Shown here: piece after piece, positions 13,001-23,920 of the stretch
Layout of the letters: the number at the start of each line of letters is the position of its first letter
Position numbering within the stretch: position 1 is the first letter of the stretch
DNA from: Symbiodinium kawagutii
Taxonomy: Eukaryota > Sar > Dinophyceae > Suessiales > Symbiodiniaceae
Direction of reading: 5' to 3'
DNA length: 64,000 nucleotides
Assembly: GCA_009767595.1 (NCBI GenBank)
Contig: VSDK01024160.1
Coordinates: 774,644 to 838,643, forward strand
The notes under the pieces: model-generated
Seen by the model: the letters and a program-made list of their open reading frames with translations, nothing else
Told to the model about the DNA's origin: nothing
Databases searched by the model: none
Made by a program: the position numbers and the translations under genes

Positions 13001-13867
13001 ATCCTTGGGTCGCTAACATGATTGCTTTCCAAATCTCAGCATAGCCAATGAGTTGCCATCAAACAACTAAGCCTACCAATGCGCAGCTCCCGTTTCACTA
13101 TGACGCACAGTTTTCTTATGTTTTCTTCGGATTGGCGGCTGCGTTTTCAGATTTCAAGACTATACGTGAGTTTGTTACAGGCTCTAGATTCACTCTAGAT
13201 ATTGTTTTGGGGAAACAGCATCAATTCTGAGGCGATTCTGGAGGTATTACCATGGATTGAACTCACTGCCAGTTTAAGTTTAGCTTGAGCTAATCTTGAG
13301 CTCACGCGGAAATGTTGGTTCAACTGATCTTGCCACATGGGTTATTAAGAATGGTTGTTAATGGTTCATGCTAGGTGGCTAGTCTAGTACTGGTGGACAA
13401 TGCTTAACAATTGTTGACTAACAATGATTAATTATAAGGGCTAGGCATCTAAACATATTTAAACTAGAATCTTCCTAAAAGGAAGTAGAACTTCGAAATG
13501 AAGCCTCAAGGAAGATAGCACTCAAAGATAAAAATCATGGTTGGCGATGGATAGAAATCAACTGCTGTATACCTGAAACTAAATGATCAATGAGTGTGAG
13601 ACTATGAAATCGATGGCTAGGATAACTTCACAACTATTATCCAATCATAACTTCACAACTAACCATAAGCAGCATAAGCAACAATAACGATCCGGCTAGG
13701 AAACCACCCTGAAGTTGACCATACTTAGCTGTTTTTTACCATCAAATATGAAGGAATTTGCGATATAAAGTGTTAGTACAGCTCATGCTGATTCCCTCCC
13801 TGTGGCATACCAGGAGGTGATCACCAGGTTGGTACGCGGAGCTCCGAAAAACAGCTGGGGGCTGTAG
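10050..13867 (+). CDS. Five-exon gene model for an unknown protein of about 131 aa
   Basis: Five exons join in phase: 10050-10180 (ATG start, Kozak-like CCATGG; MAKAPSLLVKQPVFVRNG), 10791-10833 (NGFEISALFITKGL), 11232-11294 (GSGTLPYHVAKNRRPWLSIG), 12657-12761 (VPVCAGLYSNGERMAVIYGE, then 15 more residues), and 13814-13867 (EVITRLVRGAPKNSWGL, then TAG). All four acceptors are AG|G; donors are GT, GA, GT and GT. The exons are GC-richer than their introns. The fit of start, stop and four phases supports one gene, but each join is inference. The GA donor after exon 2 is the weakest: that exon could instead end at its own TGA at 10843. I recognise no domain. Confidence 0.5.
10241..10352. mobile_element. 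Family 3 TIR element (in first intron of the 131-aa gene)
   Basis: Diverged left end GTTTTTTCAACATAGGGGAC and right end GTTAGAGAAACCACC; the interior contains 'aaatcatc' and 'aaaccatccagttttggggctccc', typical of the family. Confidence 0.5.
11088..11185 (+). repeat. Pyrimidine-rich GGTTTCCCATGGTTTCC minisatellite
   Basis: About eight imperfect copies of 'ggtttcccatggtttcccttac' fill the 3' part of the second intron of the 131-aa gene, ending about 45 bp before its AG|G acceptor. It may supply the polypyrimidine tract. Confidence 0.7.
12062..12126. repeat. GGTGATGGAT-type minisatellite
   Basis: Tandem imperfect copies of 'ggatggtgat'. Confidence 0.8.
12385..12480. repeat. (ATTC)n microsatellite
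   Basis: About 24 perfect ATTC units. It lies in the third intron of the 131-aa gene; the Ser/Phe/Ile/His frame through it is not a gene. Confidence 0.98.
12606..12655 (+). repeat. (TTTCCCACGGC)n minisatellite abutting a 3' splice site
   Basis: Four copies of an 11-12 bp pyrimidine-rich unit end directly in the TTTCAG acceptor of the exon at 12657. Confidence 0.8.
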
Positions 13868-14273
13868 GGGGTAACTCCCATCCGGCTCGCTGACTTGCCA
13901 CTCAGTGTGGATTTTATCACAAGTTGGTGGCTTTGAAGTTCTTGCCAACCAGTTGCGCTGGTCATTTCTGTGTGGATGTATCGCATCGACAGTGCATACT
14001 TTCGGTGAAATAACATGGATGCTTATCAATTGACCCAGGCATTCATTTGTAGGTGTATATGTCCATGAGCATGCGCATGCATATTTCTTGTATTGCACAC
14101 TTTCTCTACATTTCTGGCTGCAGAATGGAAAACAAACTTTCTCTACATGCCTGCATGCACATATCTCCATGGTGTGCCATGCTTTGAGTGCCGGCGGAGG
14201 TCGATCCTGGTGGTATCTTTGGTGCTGATCCCGTGCATTTTCATCGGGGAAACTCGTCCCTTGGAGAGACATT

Positions 14274-14387
14274 TGGCCATGGGTCAATATTAACCAACCA
14301 ATAGTAGGGATGATAACCAACAATAATAATGAAAACAATGGTTAATAATAGGGAAACTAGGGGTAGAGGGTTTTGACCCACTACCAT
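14274..14387. mobile_element. Family 2 TIR element with ATTT target duplication
   Basis: Left end GGCCATGGGTCAATATTAAC, right end TTTTGACCCACTACC. ATTT immediately flanks both ends. The interior 'ggataaccaacaataataat' type sequence is shared with other copies. Confidence 0.75.
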
Positions 14388-14494
14388 TTCTTGTTGCGAG
14401 TAAATCCGCGTGGCACCACCTGCACAAACAGTGAGGTACATGAGAGGAACAGCGTTAGGGTTCTTAATAATAGCCACCAATCACCAACAAGTGA

Positions 14495-14644
14495 CATTTG
14501 ATTGAAATTCTTTGCGCATTCATTGATCACCCCAAGCAACTAGACAAGCCCAGGATTAATTCCCAAAGAGTTGCATCCACTCTCAACAGCAGCGCTAGGC
14601 TTGCACTTGGAGAGCTGGATCGTAAAGCATCCCAGGCGCTATAG
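14495..14644 (+). CDS. Candidate exon, helical protein segment
   Basis: A 49-codon frame open from after a TGA to TAG; the 3' half encodes RVASTLNSSARLALGELDRK. A GA or GC donor inside it could join the next exon at 14997. Function unknown. Confidence 0.35.
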   Translation, partial: HLIEILCAFIDHPKQLDKPRINSQRVASTLNSSARLALGELDRKASQAL

Positions 14645-14996
14645 AATTTAATAGGTGGATGATAACGGTCCATGGTGGCAAGCAAAATGGCCATGTGGTT
14701 AGCAAGGGTGAATATCTGAATAGCGGTCAATGGTGACGGTGGTAAGCAAGTAAGGAAAATCATCATTTGAGCAACTATGCCGTTCGAGATAGGAACAAAT
14801 GAAAACGTATTGGCTAACCATTGAGATGGCCAACTTCTTGGCCAAACCATCTTAGCAAAATCATGCGCAAAATCACCAGCATTTCTCAAGCAACCATTCC
14901 TTCCATGCCTTTTTTTGGGGACGCCCTGAGCGAACCAGCCGCCATGGGGGTCATGGCCCAGGCGGGGCCCCACCCCGCCATGCCGCACCCACCCAG

Positions 14997-15076
14997 GCGA
15001 CGGCGCGCGGTGGATGGCGGCATCGGTCTTCGTTATGCAGATCGTCTACAAGTTTCTGACCCCTGCGGCTCGCCAG
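14997..15076 (+). CDS. Candidate exon with a hydrophobic segment
   Basis: It follows an ACCCAG|G acceptor in GC-rich DNA. It encodes ARWMAASVFVMQIVYKFLTP, a probable membrane-spanning or buried helix. The 3' end is uncertain: GC donors are available before the (TGGAACCAG)n repeat at 15074-15105. The frame through that repeat is unlikely to be coding. Confidence 0.4.
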
Positions 15077-15374
15077 TGGAACCAGTGGAACCAGTGGAAC
15101 CAGTGGATGATGGATGGATGAGGGATGGCTATGTGCTTGTACCAGGTGGAGTTATGGATGCTTATTGCATGTCATGGCTGTGAGGATCAAACTTTGGTGC
15201 TTAAACTGATTGAAATACTTCAAGCCATGATGAATCCCAATATTGGCCAGTCAATTGTAGTGGTTAATGCCACTTTTTGGGTCAGATTTTGGAGAATTGG
15301 TTGATTTAGTTTTTGTCATTGGTATGAAGGTGGTGGAGAGAGGTTTGTCATTGGTTTGTATGAACTGCTGTTGA

Positions 15375-15503
15375 TTGGTGATCGTTGGTTTGTTGGGACA
15401 GCCCCCTGCAGCCGCCTTAGCCACGGGCACTGCAGTTGATGGGGCTGCTGTTGGTTGCATGAGCTTGTCAGCAAGTGCTGCCTTGGTGCGAGGCTACAAC
15501 TAG
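15375..15503 (+). CDS. Candidate exon, small-residue-rich segment
   Basis: A 42-codon frame to TAG encodes PPAAALATGTAVDGAAVGC and then a Ser/Ala/Leu stretch. Gly/Ala-rich helical composition resembles a transporter or pump segment, but no family is assigned. The antisense frame (15316-15627) is judged a shadow. Confidence 0.35.
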   Translation: MVIVGLLGQPPAAALATGTAVDGAAVGCMSLSASAALVRGYN

Positions 15504-15921
15504 TGGTGGGAAACCTCCGAATCTGCCGATGAACCCAGTGGTCCTCAGTAGCAGCTTGGTACAAGTTCCGACCTGGAAGGGCTGGTGCTGGCTGAGAATG
15601 AGCTTGACATAAGGATGGTGCAGTCAAGCCATATTAGGGGTTTCACCCCGAAAGTACCAATAAAATAGGATGAAGCTAAGTGACTTGGATGTGAGTGTGG
15701 AGATCCTTTGGGCACCTTGGATCGTTGCAGAGTCGTGACCTGTGGCCGTTGGTCATTGGCTGCTGGGCACCTAGTAAGTCAATGCGAGCGCTGACTAAGC
15801 TACTGGCACCTTTACGTGTTGATCATTGTTGGCAGCTTCTGAAGCTAAGCTGGTTGGGGTGTGACAAAAGCCATGCACCAAAAATGCCAACTATGATTTA
15901 GCATATGATCACATCATGTCA

Positions 15922-16020
15922 CTGGCTGGTGGTTTTACACATTTTTATTTTCCCCAGGAATCATTAACAATTGGTTGGTTGACTTATCTTTTTCTAAGGG
16001 GTGGTTCAACCACCAATCAG
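15922..16020. mobile_element. Family 1 TIR element
   Basis: CTGGCTGGTGGTTTTACAC at the left and GGTGGTTCAACCACCAATCAG at the right; interior 'ggaatcattaacaattggtt'. 99 bp. Confidence 0.75.
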
Positions 16021-16261
16021 ATCAGTAATTTAACTTTTGAAACTAAGCATTGTTGAACATTCAACTCAGTCACCAGCATTTACCAGCATTTGCTGGTCAC
16101 CAGGCAGTACAAAAATCATAGCTGTTGCCGCTCCCCTGGGTTGATGTGCTGGGGCAGCTTGGGATGCCAGCTGGGGTCAGTAGAATCAAGCAGTCGGTAA
16201 TTTTCATAAAACCATTGATAAACATGACCCATTCAAGCTGGGGAACATGATCATCTACTGC

Positions 16262-16271
16262 TTGGCTCAAG
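16262..16271 (+). other. Second match to the spliced-leader 3' end
   Basis: TTGGCTCAAG, identical to the last ten bases of the dinoflagellate spliced leader. It shares a 13-mer with the copy at 34941. No gene is visible just downstream, so chance is possible. Confidence 0.25.
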
Positions 16272-16623
16272 TGGGAAGATATAATAGGATGAGATAGGAT
16301 CTACAGGAACCAAGCAGCAGGATGCTTAAACTGATGAAAATGCCTTATAGGAATTCCAAAATATGTTTCAGAAATCATACCTTGAGTGCCGATCCTCTCA
16401 GATGCCCCGGTAAAAAATACCTTGAGTAGGATGGTTCCACCTTGAGCATCTTTCAGAAATCATCTGTGGATCAACGTGCGCTTATGCCCACCACCTGTGC
16501 TGCACCCAGACCTGGCTATTGCGCTCTTCCATTGCATCTCGCTGGGCATTTTCTTAGCCAACGCTTGAGGACGGAGCGGTGAAGTCGTGGTGCCAGGCAG
16601 TGCCATGACCTGCGGATGGCAAG

Positions 16624-16662
16624 GTCAACCAGCCGTTCTCGGTGTGGGTTCCCCACCTCGGG
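16624..16662 (+). CDS. Candidate short exon
   Basis: It follows a GCAAG|G acceptor, encodes VNQPFSVWVPHLG and runs to a GTGTTA donor. Too short to identify. Confidence 0.3.
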
Positions 16663-17057
16663 GTGTTATGGCCTCACAAATGGAGAGGATGATGGTCTCA
16701 AAGCCCAGCAGTTGGTGGTTCCAACGGTCAGTTGATGGCTGGGATTGGCTGGGACCATGGGAATACTGCCGCGGGGGTTTGATGAACCACTAGTTGGGTT
16801 GGTTCATGGGAAAATCTACGCGGGAAAGCCTGCTTTTCACAACCAATGGAAGTGGTTCCATGAAACAAATCTCGTCAACCATTGCTGGCTATTCATCCAT
16901 ATTTGGTTCATCAAGGCCAATCATCATTCACCAAGGGTATTGACTAACCCGATGTTAATCAAGGTCGTTAATTATCAGCCATTATTTTGGTTGATTTATT
17001 TCTGGTTCATGAACCAAGGGCAGTGCTCAGTCGCAAGGAGGGCTTTGGTTCAGTAAG

Positions 17058-17777
17058 GCGTGGCCCGCTGGCAGGACCTCCCGCCGACTTTCCGAGGTTT
17101 TCAGTGCGACCCAAAGGGTCGATCAACCGTGAAAAACGGCCGGTTCCTAAGCGGTAAGCCATTGGGAGAGCCGATGAAGTCGCTTACTTTAGGGTTCACT
17201 ACGTGTTTTTCCATGGGTAAGTAGCTAGTAGTTACACTGTTTTTTCCTATGAACAGTCCAGCTGATTTTTTCTCAACTGAAACCCTGGCTGGTGGATTGA
17301 CATTGTCCCGGGTAATCATCAACCTGGTTGGTGGTTTCAAACATTGTTTGTTTCCACTAGTAATTAATGATTAACAAATGGTTGGTTGATTAATTTTTTC
17401 ATAGGGGTTGAAAACCACCAACCAGTTAACTATGGTTATAGAATGCTAGAGGCTGTCCAAGATATGAAACAATCTACAACGATTGGGATAGTTGATTACA
17501 ACGATTATTGCCTTTCCAGCGGTAGTTAATTCAGATAGTTTAGTGCAACTAATGGGATAGCAATGAACCAAATGAATTGGCAATGTCGATCGCTCAGCAG
17601 AGAACTGCTAGTCAACCACCAATGATCCCTTCGATGACTTAGATTTTCCATTGCCATGTGGCCAGCCTGTGGCAGACGGGAACGAAAAAGCTTAGATTAC
17701 CGGCCAACAAGTCGTCAACCTGCGGCGTAGCAGGGGCTGTTGGGTGCGGCATCGCGAAGCTGCCGGCAGTCTCATGA
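17058..17777 (+). CDS. 3' end of an unknown gene (two exons)
   Basis: Exon 17058-17153 follows GTAAG|G and encodes WQDLPPTFRGFQCDPKGRST and then VKNGRFLSG, ending at a strong GCG|GTAAGC donor. Exon 17734-17777 follows GCAG|GG, joins in phase (phase 1), and encodes AVGCGIAKLPAVS and TGA. The first exon clearly looks coding; the terminal join is supported by phase only. Upstream exons (16624, 15375, 14997) may belong to the same gene but their phases were not reconciled. Confidence 0.5.
17324..17425. mobile_element. Family 1 TIR element in the intron 17154-17733
   Basis: Best-preserved copy: CTGGTTGGTGGTTTCAAAC at the left and GGGTTGAAAACCACCAACCAG at the right, 102 bp. Confidence 0.85.
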
Positions 17778-18189
17778 TGTCGGGGCACTTTGATGGAGGA
17801 TCGCGCACTCTAGCAGCTGGCAAAAGAATTGCATGAGATTTCATCCATTGGTCAGAAGTTTCCAGCTACTAGGGGGGGTACTACTGCGCAGGTAGATGCA
17901 GGTAGGGTACTAACATCAGCTTTCAGAGTGATTGTTGCAGCCGACTGTAGCCGCAACGTAAGCATACATACTGACCAAGACACCACAAGGTCACGTACAC
18001 CGTCCAGGGACTGTGCATGGGATGTCCGTGGTTTGCTGTCAGAACTGGTGACTTCCCCGCATCGCTTGCCTGTGCTTTCAAGTTGGTTGAACTACCTCTT
18101 GTATGGGGAGGCAACTGAGGCAACCATCAAGTGTGCATTTGCTAAGGGCCACAATGTGTTGAGTCAGGCTCCCCCTCAACATTTGACAG

Positions 18190-18351
18190 GTGTGCTCAGT
18201 GTGCTCCGGCAATTTTCCGGACTGCAAAACCCGCATCCCCACTACCTACCACCAAAATTCGGTGGGCGGAGGGCGCGAACGCACGAAGCTGGGCGAGCCC
18301 CGCTCGGTGTGCAGAAGAAAATTCCTCGCCGCAGCGCTGGTGGCGATGGTG
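18190..18351 (+). CDS. Candidate exon with basic, signal-anchor-like segment
   Basis: A 54-codon frame after a TGACAG|G acceptor ends at a GTG|GTACGC donor. Its 3' part encodes RSVCRRKFLAAALVAMVV, basic residues followed by a hydrophobic stretch like a membrane anchor. A longer overlapping frame (17829-18476, 215 codons) is open but less protein-like. It runs to CAG|GTAAG at 18456, the left end of the palindrome. Only one frame is likely real. Confidence 0.35.
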
Positions 18352-19699
18352 GTACGCCCAGAAATCAATCACCAGGTCAATTAACAGGTGACAACCACTT
18401 TTTCGGGGTGCAAAATGTCATTGACATCTTGGTCGGTCGCATCCCAATAGATCAGGTAAGCCTATTTTCTGCCTAATAGTTAATTCCTTAACTTCTCCAA
18501 AAAAAATAATTTAAAGTTAATTTTAGAATTGCCTAAAAAAGTAAATTTTTTTAACTTCAAAATTAATTATTTTTAAGGTAAAAAAAATTAACTAAAAAAT
18601 TAACTCTTTTTTTAACTAAAAAATAGCCTTGTTTTGAACAAAAAACTTTTTTTTCAACCTCAAAAATCGATTATTTTCTTCTAGAATTTCTAGAAGTTTA
18701 AGGGAAACAAACTAGTTTTTAGTTAGTAAACCAAAATATTTTTCCAACCCAACACATAAAACAATCCTAATAAAGCCCAAATAATCCTATCATACTGCCA
18801 AAAATAATCCTAAAGCAAGCCTTGTTCCAACAAGTAATCCTCAAAACTTGCCACACAAGCTTTCAGCAGTTTTAATTTTTCTTGATCTTTAAAGTAAAAA
18901 GTGTATCCCATATGACCAAAAATGCAGCATCTTTGTGCATGCATCTTCTGGGGCCACCCTTTTGACACACTTAGCCCCCAATAAGTTACAGTGAATTGTA
19001 ATTTTCAAAACCAGAATTTGGCAAAACAAAAAATATACAAACTAATGAAAATATAGAAATACTAATTGACTTAGTGGAAAAATATCATAAAACAATTATT
19101 TGCTATAACAATTTCATCGCGCAATGCCTATCTACATATGAAAAAAGAAAAGTACAAAAAAACAACACAGAATAAACAAATAAAGACAAGACCGCAACAT
19201 AGATTTTAAGAAAGATGAACTATATAAGGACATGCAAGAATTGAATATAATATGGTTTGTTTTTTTGAAATATAAAGCAAAAAATGTTTTTAAACATTTA
19301 AGCCAATAATTATGATAGAAATAAATATCTCAATTTTTAAGAAATATCATATTTTTGAAAAAACATATGTTTTATTATATTATGGTAAAGCGCAATTCAA
19401 ATTTCAAAGCAAGAATTTAAATTTCAAAAAAATGCAAATAACATATGATTATTACCGTATTTTTAAAAGCTGGTTAAAATATATATTGAAAATAAAAATG
19501 TATCCCCAATAAATGTTTAAAATGCCAACCAGCTTGTAGATTTCAAAAGAAATCAAAAAATCCAAAATTAGCATTTTAAACCCAAAAATTCATATATTAG
19601 CTTTAGATAAACCATTTAAATTAAAGATATTAAAATTTATTCCAAATATACACCAAGAGATTTAAACTGCATATTCAAAGAAAAAAATACAATTCAAAA

Positions 19700-20630
19700 A
19701 AATAACATGTTCAAAGGGACTCTAGGGGCTCTAAGGGGCTACACGGAGCTGTAAAGGGTTGTACAAGGCTAGAAGAGGCTATAAAGGACAAGAAGGGGGA
19801 CATAAGGGAGTACAAGGGGCTATAACGGGTTTTAAGGGATTATAAAAGGCCAGAAGGGGTTCAAAAGACCATGAGGGCTATAAGGGGCTTTGAGGGACTA
19901 AAAGGGGTCATGAAGGATGTAAAAGGTTATAAGGGGCTTTAAGGGCTATTAGGGATTATAAGAAGCTACAAGGGGCTGCAAGGGGCTATAAGAAACTATA
20001 AGGGGCCACAAAAGATTATAAAGGGCTAGAAGGGGCTTTTAAGGGCTATTACAAATTGTAAAGGGTTTGAAAGAACTTAGGGAGAGGCTATGAGGGGCTA
20101 TAAGGACTATAAGGGATTATAAAGGATTATAAAAATCTACAAGGGGTTATAAAAGGCTAAAAGGGATTATAAGGGGCCATGAAGAATTATAAGGGGCTAT
20201 TAGGGGCTAAAAAGGGCTATAAAGATTTTAAGGGGCCATGAAGGGGAAGCTTTCAGGAATTGAAATTAATGGCTCCTTAACAAGAAATTACAAGGGATTG
20301 TAAGAGGCCAGAAAGGATTAAAAGGGGTTATAAAAATCTATAAGGGGCTATGAAAAAAAAGAGATTATAAGGGGCTATAAGGGAATGAAACGGGCTACAA
20401 GGAGCTGCAGGCAGATATAAAAAATTCTAAGGGACTACGAGGGAACAGAAAGAAGTAGAAGGGGTTTGTAAAGGAAGATGAAAGGGCATAAGGGTATTTG
20501 AGGGAATATAAAAGATTATAGAAGGCTATAAAGGTTTGTAAGGGATTCAAAGAAGTTATATAGGATTATAAAGGGTTCTGAAAAGTTTGAAAGGACTATA
20601 ACGGGTCTAAGGGGCCCTTGTTAAGGGACA
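19700..20630 (+). repeat. Degenerate CTATAAGGGG array, left arm
   Basis: Dozens of irregular units such as 'aaggggctataagggg', spacing about 10-20 bp, purine-rich on the + strand. Confidence 0.9.
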
Positions 20631-20834
20631 TTTTCAGACCTACACCCAAAGGACACTTTCAGACCTACACCAAAAAGAGCAGAGAAAAAAAGAGCAATTT
20701 TCTGGGTTCTGTAGATTACTGGCGCCATTGGCATGCATTCTTGAGGCCAAAGCCCAACACAAATTTCTGGGAAAAGATGATTGCGCATAGGTTTTTATAA
20801 GTATTTTTCATCGAATCTGCAAGTTTACCAACCA

Positions 20835-21215
20835 GGGTGTTGAAAGTTTGCTTGAAAGTTTGCAATCAAACTTTCAGGGGGTATGAAAGTTTGATTGAAA
20901 GTTTGCAGTCAAACTTTCAGGGGGGCATTGAAACTTTCAATGCAAACTTTCAGGGGCGCATTGAAACTTTCAAGGCAAACTTTCATACCTTGACTTTTGA
21001 GCTAATTGTGAACCCTTAATGACTGAAAGTTTACTAGTAGACTTTCAAGGGTAGGACTGAAAGTTTGCATTGAAAGTTTCAATACCCCCCTGAAAGTTTG
21101 CATTGAAAGTTTCAATGCCCCCCTGAAAGTTTGACTGCAAACTTTCAGTCAAACTTTAATACCCCCTGAAAGTTTGACTGCCAACTTTCAGGCAGACTTT
21201 CAATTTGGTGTTTCT
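20835..21215. repeat. GAAAGTTTG / CAAACTTTC palindromic core
   Basis: About 25 copies of 'tgaaagtttg' and its complement 'caaactttca' alternate around the fold centre, many forming small perfect hairpins by themselves. Confidence 0.9.
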
Positions 21216-21429
21216 TTTGGTATGAAAAATAGACTGTTTTTAATGATTTTGTCTTGTTTTTTCTAGTAGGATTGCTTTTGATAGGATTATTTCGGGCAAA
21301 GTTGATAGGATTATTACGCACGAACATGGTAGGATTACTGTGCCCCAACATGGGCCAATGGCACCAGCATCCCTATGGAACCCAGCAGGCTGTTTTTTTT
21401 AATTGATGTAGGTATGACAGTTTCCCTTA

Positions 21430-22370
21430 CAAATAGCGCCTTAAAGCCCTTACAGTCCATGAAAACTGTTTATAACCCCTCATAATTTTTTGAAACTTCT
21501 TTTAATCTCTGATGGCCTAATAGTTCTTTCTTGTAGCTCGTTATGCCCCCTCATAATTCTTGAAAACCCATCATGGCCCGCTATAGTCCTTGGCCCCTGC
21601 CAGCCCCTTGTAGCCCTTTATAGTCCCTAACAGCCCCTGATAGACATTTAAAATCTTTCATAGGGCCCTCAAAACTAATTTATAGTCCAATATGGCCCTT
21701 TATAGTCCCTTATAATCTTTTATGGCTTCTGGCAGCCCTCAAGGCCTCTATAAGCCCTTAGAACCCCTTGTAGCCTTTTAATCTCCTACAGCCCTTTGTA
21801 GCCCCGTATTTTTATATAGCTTTCCAGTCCTAGCCCTTTACAATCCCTCATAGTCCCTTAAAACCCATTATAGCCTTTGTAGTCCTTTACAACCCCTTAC
21901 AGCCCCTTGTAGCCCTTTATAATCCCTGATAGTCTTTTATAGCCCCTTATAGCCCTTCTTATCCTTCATGGCCCCTTAAAGTCCCTTATAACTTTGTATA
22001 ATCCTTAATAGCCCCTTGTAGCCTTTTACAATTTTTGATAACCCCTTATAACTTTTTATAGCCCTTTACAATCCTTCATGGCCCCTTATAGTCCCTTTTA
22101 GCTTTTTACAGCCCCTTGGAAACATTTATAGTCCTTAATAGTCCCTTATGGCCCCTTATAACTTTTTATAATCCTTCATGGCCCCTTATAGCCCCGCATG
22201 TTTTCACTTATAATCCCTTTTTGCCCCTTATAGTTTATTATAGTTTTTTATAGCCCCTTACAGCCTCTTACTTACAGTTCTTTATATCCCTTGACAATCT
22301 CTTATAGCCCTTCAAGATCTTTTATAGTCCTTTATAATCCCTCTTCGTTTTTTATAGCCCCTTCAATCCC
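21430..22370 (-). repeat. Degenerate CTATAAGGGG array, right arm (inverted)
   Basis: 'ccccttatagccc' units, the reverse complement of the left array, at mirror distance from the centre. Confidence 0.9.
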
Positions 22371-23130
22371 TCTTTTTGATTTTTCATTTTTGAATTTTTG
22401 CGGTTACATTTGAATGTGTATATTTCAGATTTAATTGTTTATATTTGAATTGGAAGTTTAAGTGTTCAGCTTAAATGGTTTATTCAAAACTGATAGATTG
22501 ATGGTCGAAGTTTGAGTTTCAGTTTGAAATTATAGATTGATTTTTGGAATCAACAAAATAATTGACATTTTGAATTTAGATCGCCGGCTTTTTTCATTCT
22601 AGATATATTTTATCAACTTGTGGATAGAAAAGCAAAAATGACCATGTATACATTTCTTTGGAAATTCAAATTCTTGCTTTGGAATTTCAATTGCGTTTTG
22701 CCACAGTGCCATAGAACATTTTTTAAAACCAAAAAACAAAATTGTGTTTTGTTCTTGGAATATGAAGTTTTTATTTTCATTTGTTGGTTGAAATGTTCAA
22801 ATTAGCTTCATCCATACTCTATATTCCAGCGAAACAGGGCCATGTTCTTGTAATCTTTGCATTTGGTTGAATATGTTGTTTTCAAGTTTATATTGCAAAA
22901 TAGATTTTTTGTAATTTGTAATGGTTTTCCCCATGTTAGATGGGCATGGTGCGTTTAAATTGTAATGTAAATATGTTTGACACTTTCCACAAAAAAACAA
23001 CTAGCATTTCTATTTTTTCATTTTTCAAAATTGCTATTTTGATCATTTTTTGCCAGCTACCATCCATGATTATATGTTTTTTGTTGTTGTTGTTGTCATT
23101 GGTCTTAGGTGTGGGTCGTGGTGGTGATGG

Positions 23131-23203
<73 letters not shown>

Positions 23204-23204
23204 G
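23131..23204. repeat. (GTT)n microsatellite
   Basis: About 25 near-perfect GTT units inside the right arm; the poly-Val and poly-Leu frames across it are artefacts. Confidence 0.98.
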
Positions 23205-23920
23205 GTGATGGTGTTTGTGCTGTCTCAAGTCACCAATGCAAAATGCCTAGGACTAGTTTTGAAGCCAAATTTCTTTATAGAATTATTTTAGGCAATGCCT
23301 GGGATTATTTTGTTTTTCCCACTACAATTGGCTTTGTTTCTTCTTGGCAGCACATTGCTGACACAGCCTGAACTGCCACCCCAGGTCTTGTTTGCAGTAA
23401 CCCTATACCGCGCAAACCAAAAGTAATCCTAGAAGCATAACAAAAAATAATCCTAAAAACACACAATAGCCTTTAATAAAAACAAACAATTTCACAAAGC
23501 ATCATGTTTTGGGAAATCAAAAAACATTCAAAAACTAGCTAGATTTTAAGGCAATTTCTTTTTTACCTTAAAAATTAACTTTTTTTTTAACTTAAAAAAT
23601 TGCCTAAAACAAGCAAAATTAACTTAAAAAAGGTAATGTTGAGCAAGCAAAAATTAACTTAAATAGTTAGGAAATAAGGAATTAACTATTAGGCAGAAAA
23701 TAGTCTTACCTGATCTATTGGGATTTGAGCTGACAGGTTCTGAACTATTGAAAGATTTGAAAACCAGCATCCAAGGGGGGGTGTATTCCAGCGTGCTGGA
23801 TGCCAACATTAACATGTCCACATACCTAACCCATACATATCCAAACTGAAGGCGACCTGACATTCATGAACATCTTGCAAAATGGTCCTGAGGCCCTAAG
23901 GGTGTTTGAATATGCCCATA

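Larger units (their letters stand above)
18441..23724. mobile_element. 5.3-kb imperfect palindrome / foldback element
   Basis: The two ends are inverted copies: 18441-18491 and the reverse complement of 23674-23724 share ATCCCAATAGATCAGGTAAG, one mismatch, then TATTTTCTGCCTAATAGTTA and ATTCCTTA. The arms stay roughly mirror-symmetric. An AATTCAAATTTCAAAGCAAG block near 19393 reappears inverted near 22670. A CTGGGTTC...CCATTGG block near 20702-20731 is inverted near 21356-21385. Arrays of CTATAAGGGG-like units at 19700-20630 face reverse-complement arrays at 21430-22370. The fold centre is near 21,080. AT content is much higher than in flanking DNA. No transposase-like frame was found. Some motifs (AATAATCCTA at about 18,785 and 23,445) are in direct orientation, so the arms are rearranged. 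No target-site duplication was recognised. Confidence 0.85.

Noticed and set aside
13742-14338. 198-codon minus-strand frame
   Set aside because: Runs through a family 2 element and antisense to the EVITRLVRGAPKNSWGL exon; no family motif.
17829-18476. 215-codon frame up to the palindrome
   Set aside because: Not annotated as a gene: less protein-like than the overlapping RRKFLAAALVAMVV frame; kept only as an alternative.
22940-23371. 143-codon frame with poly-Val
   Set aside because: Product of the (GTT)n tract within the palindrome arm.
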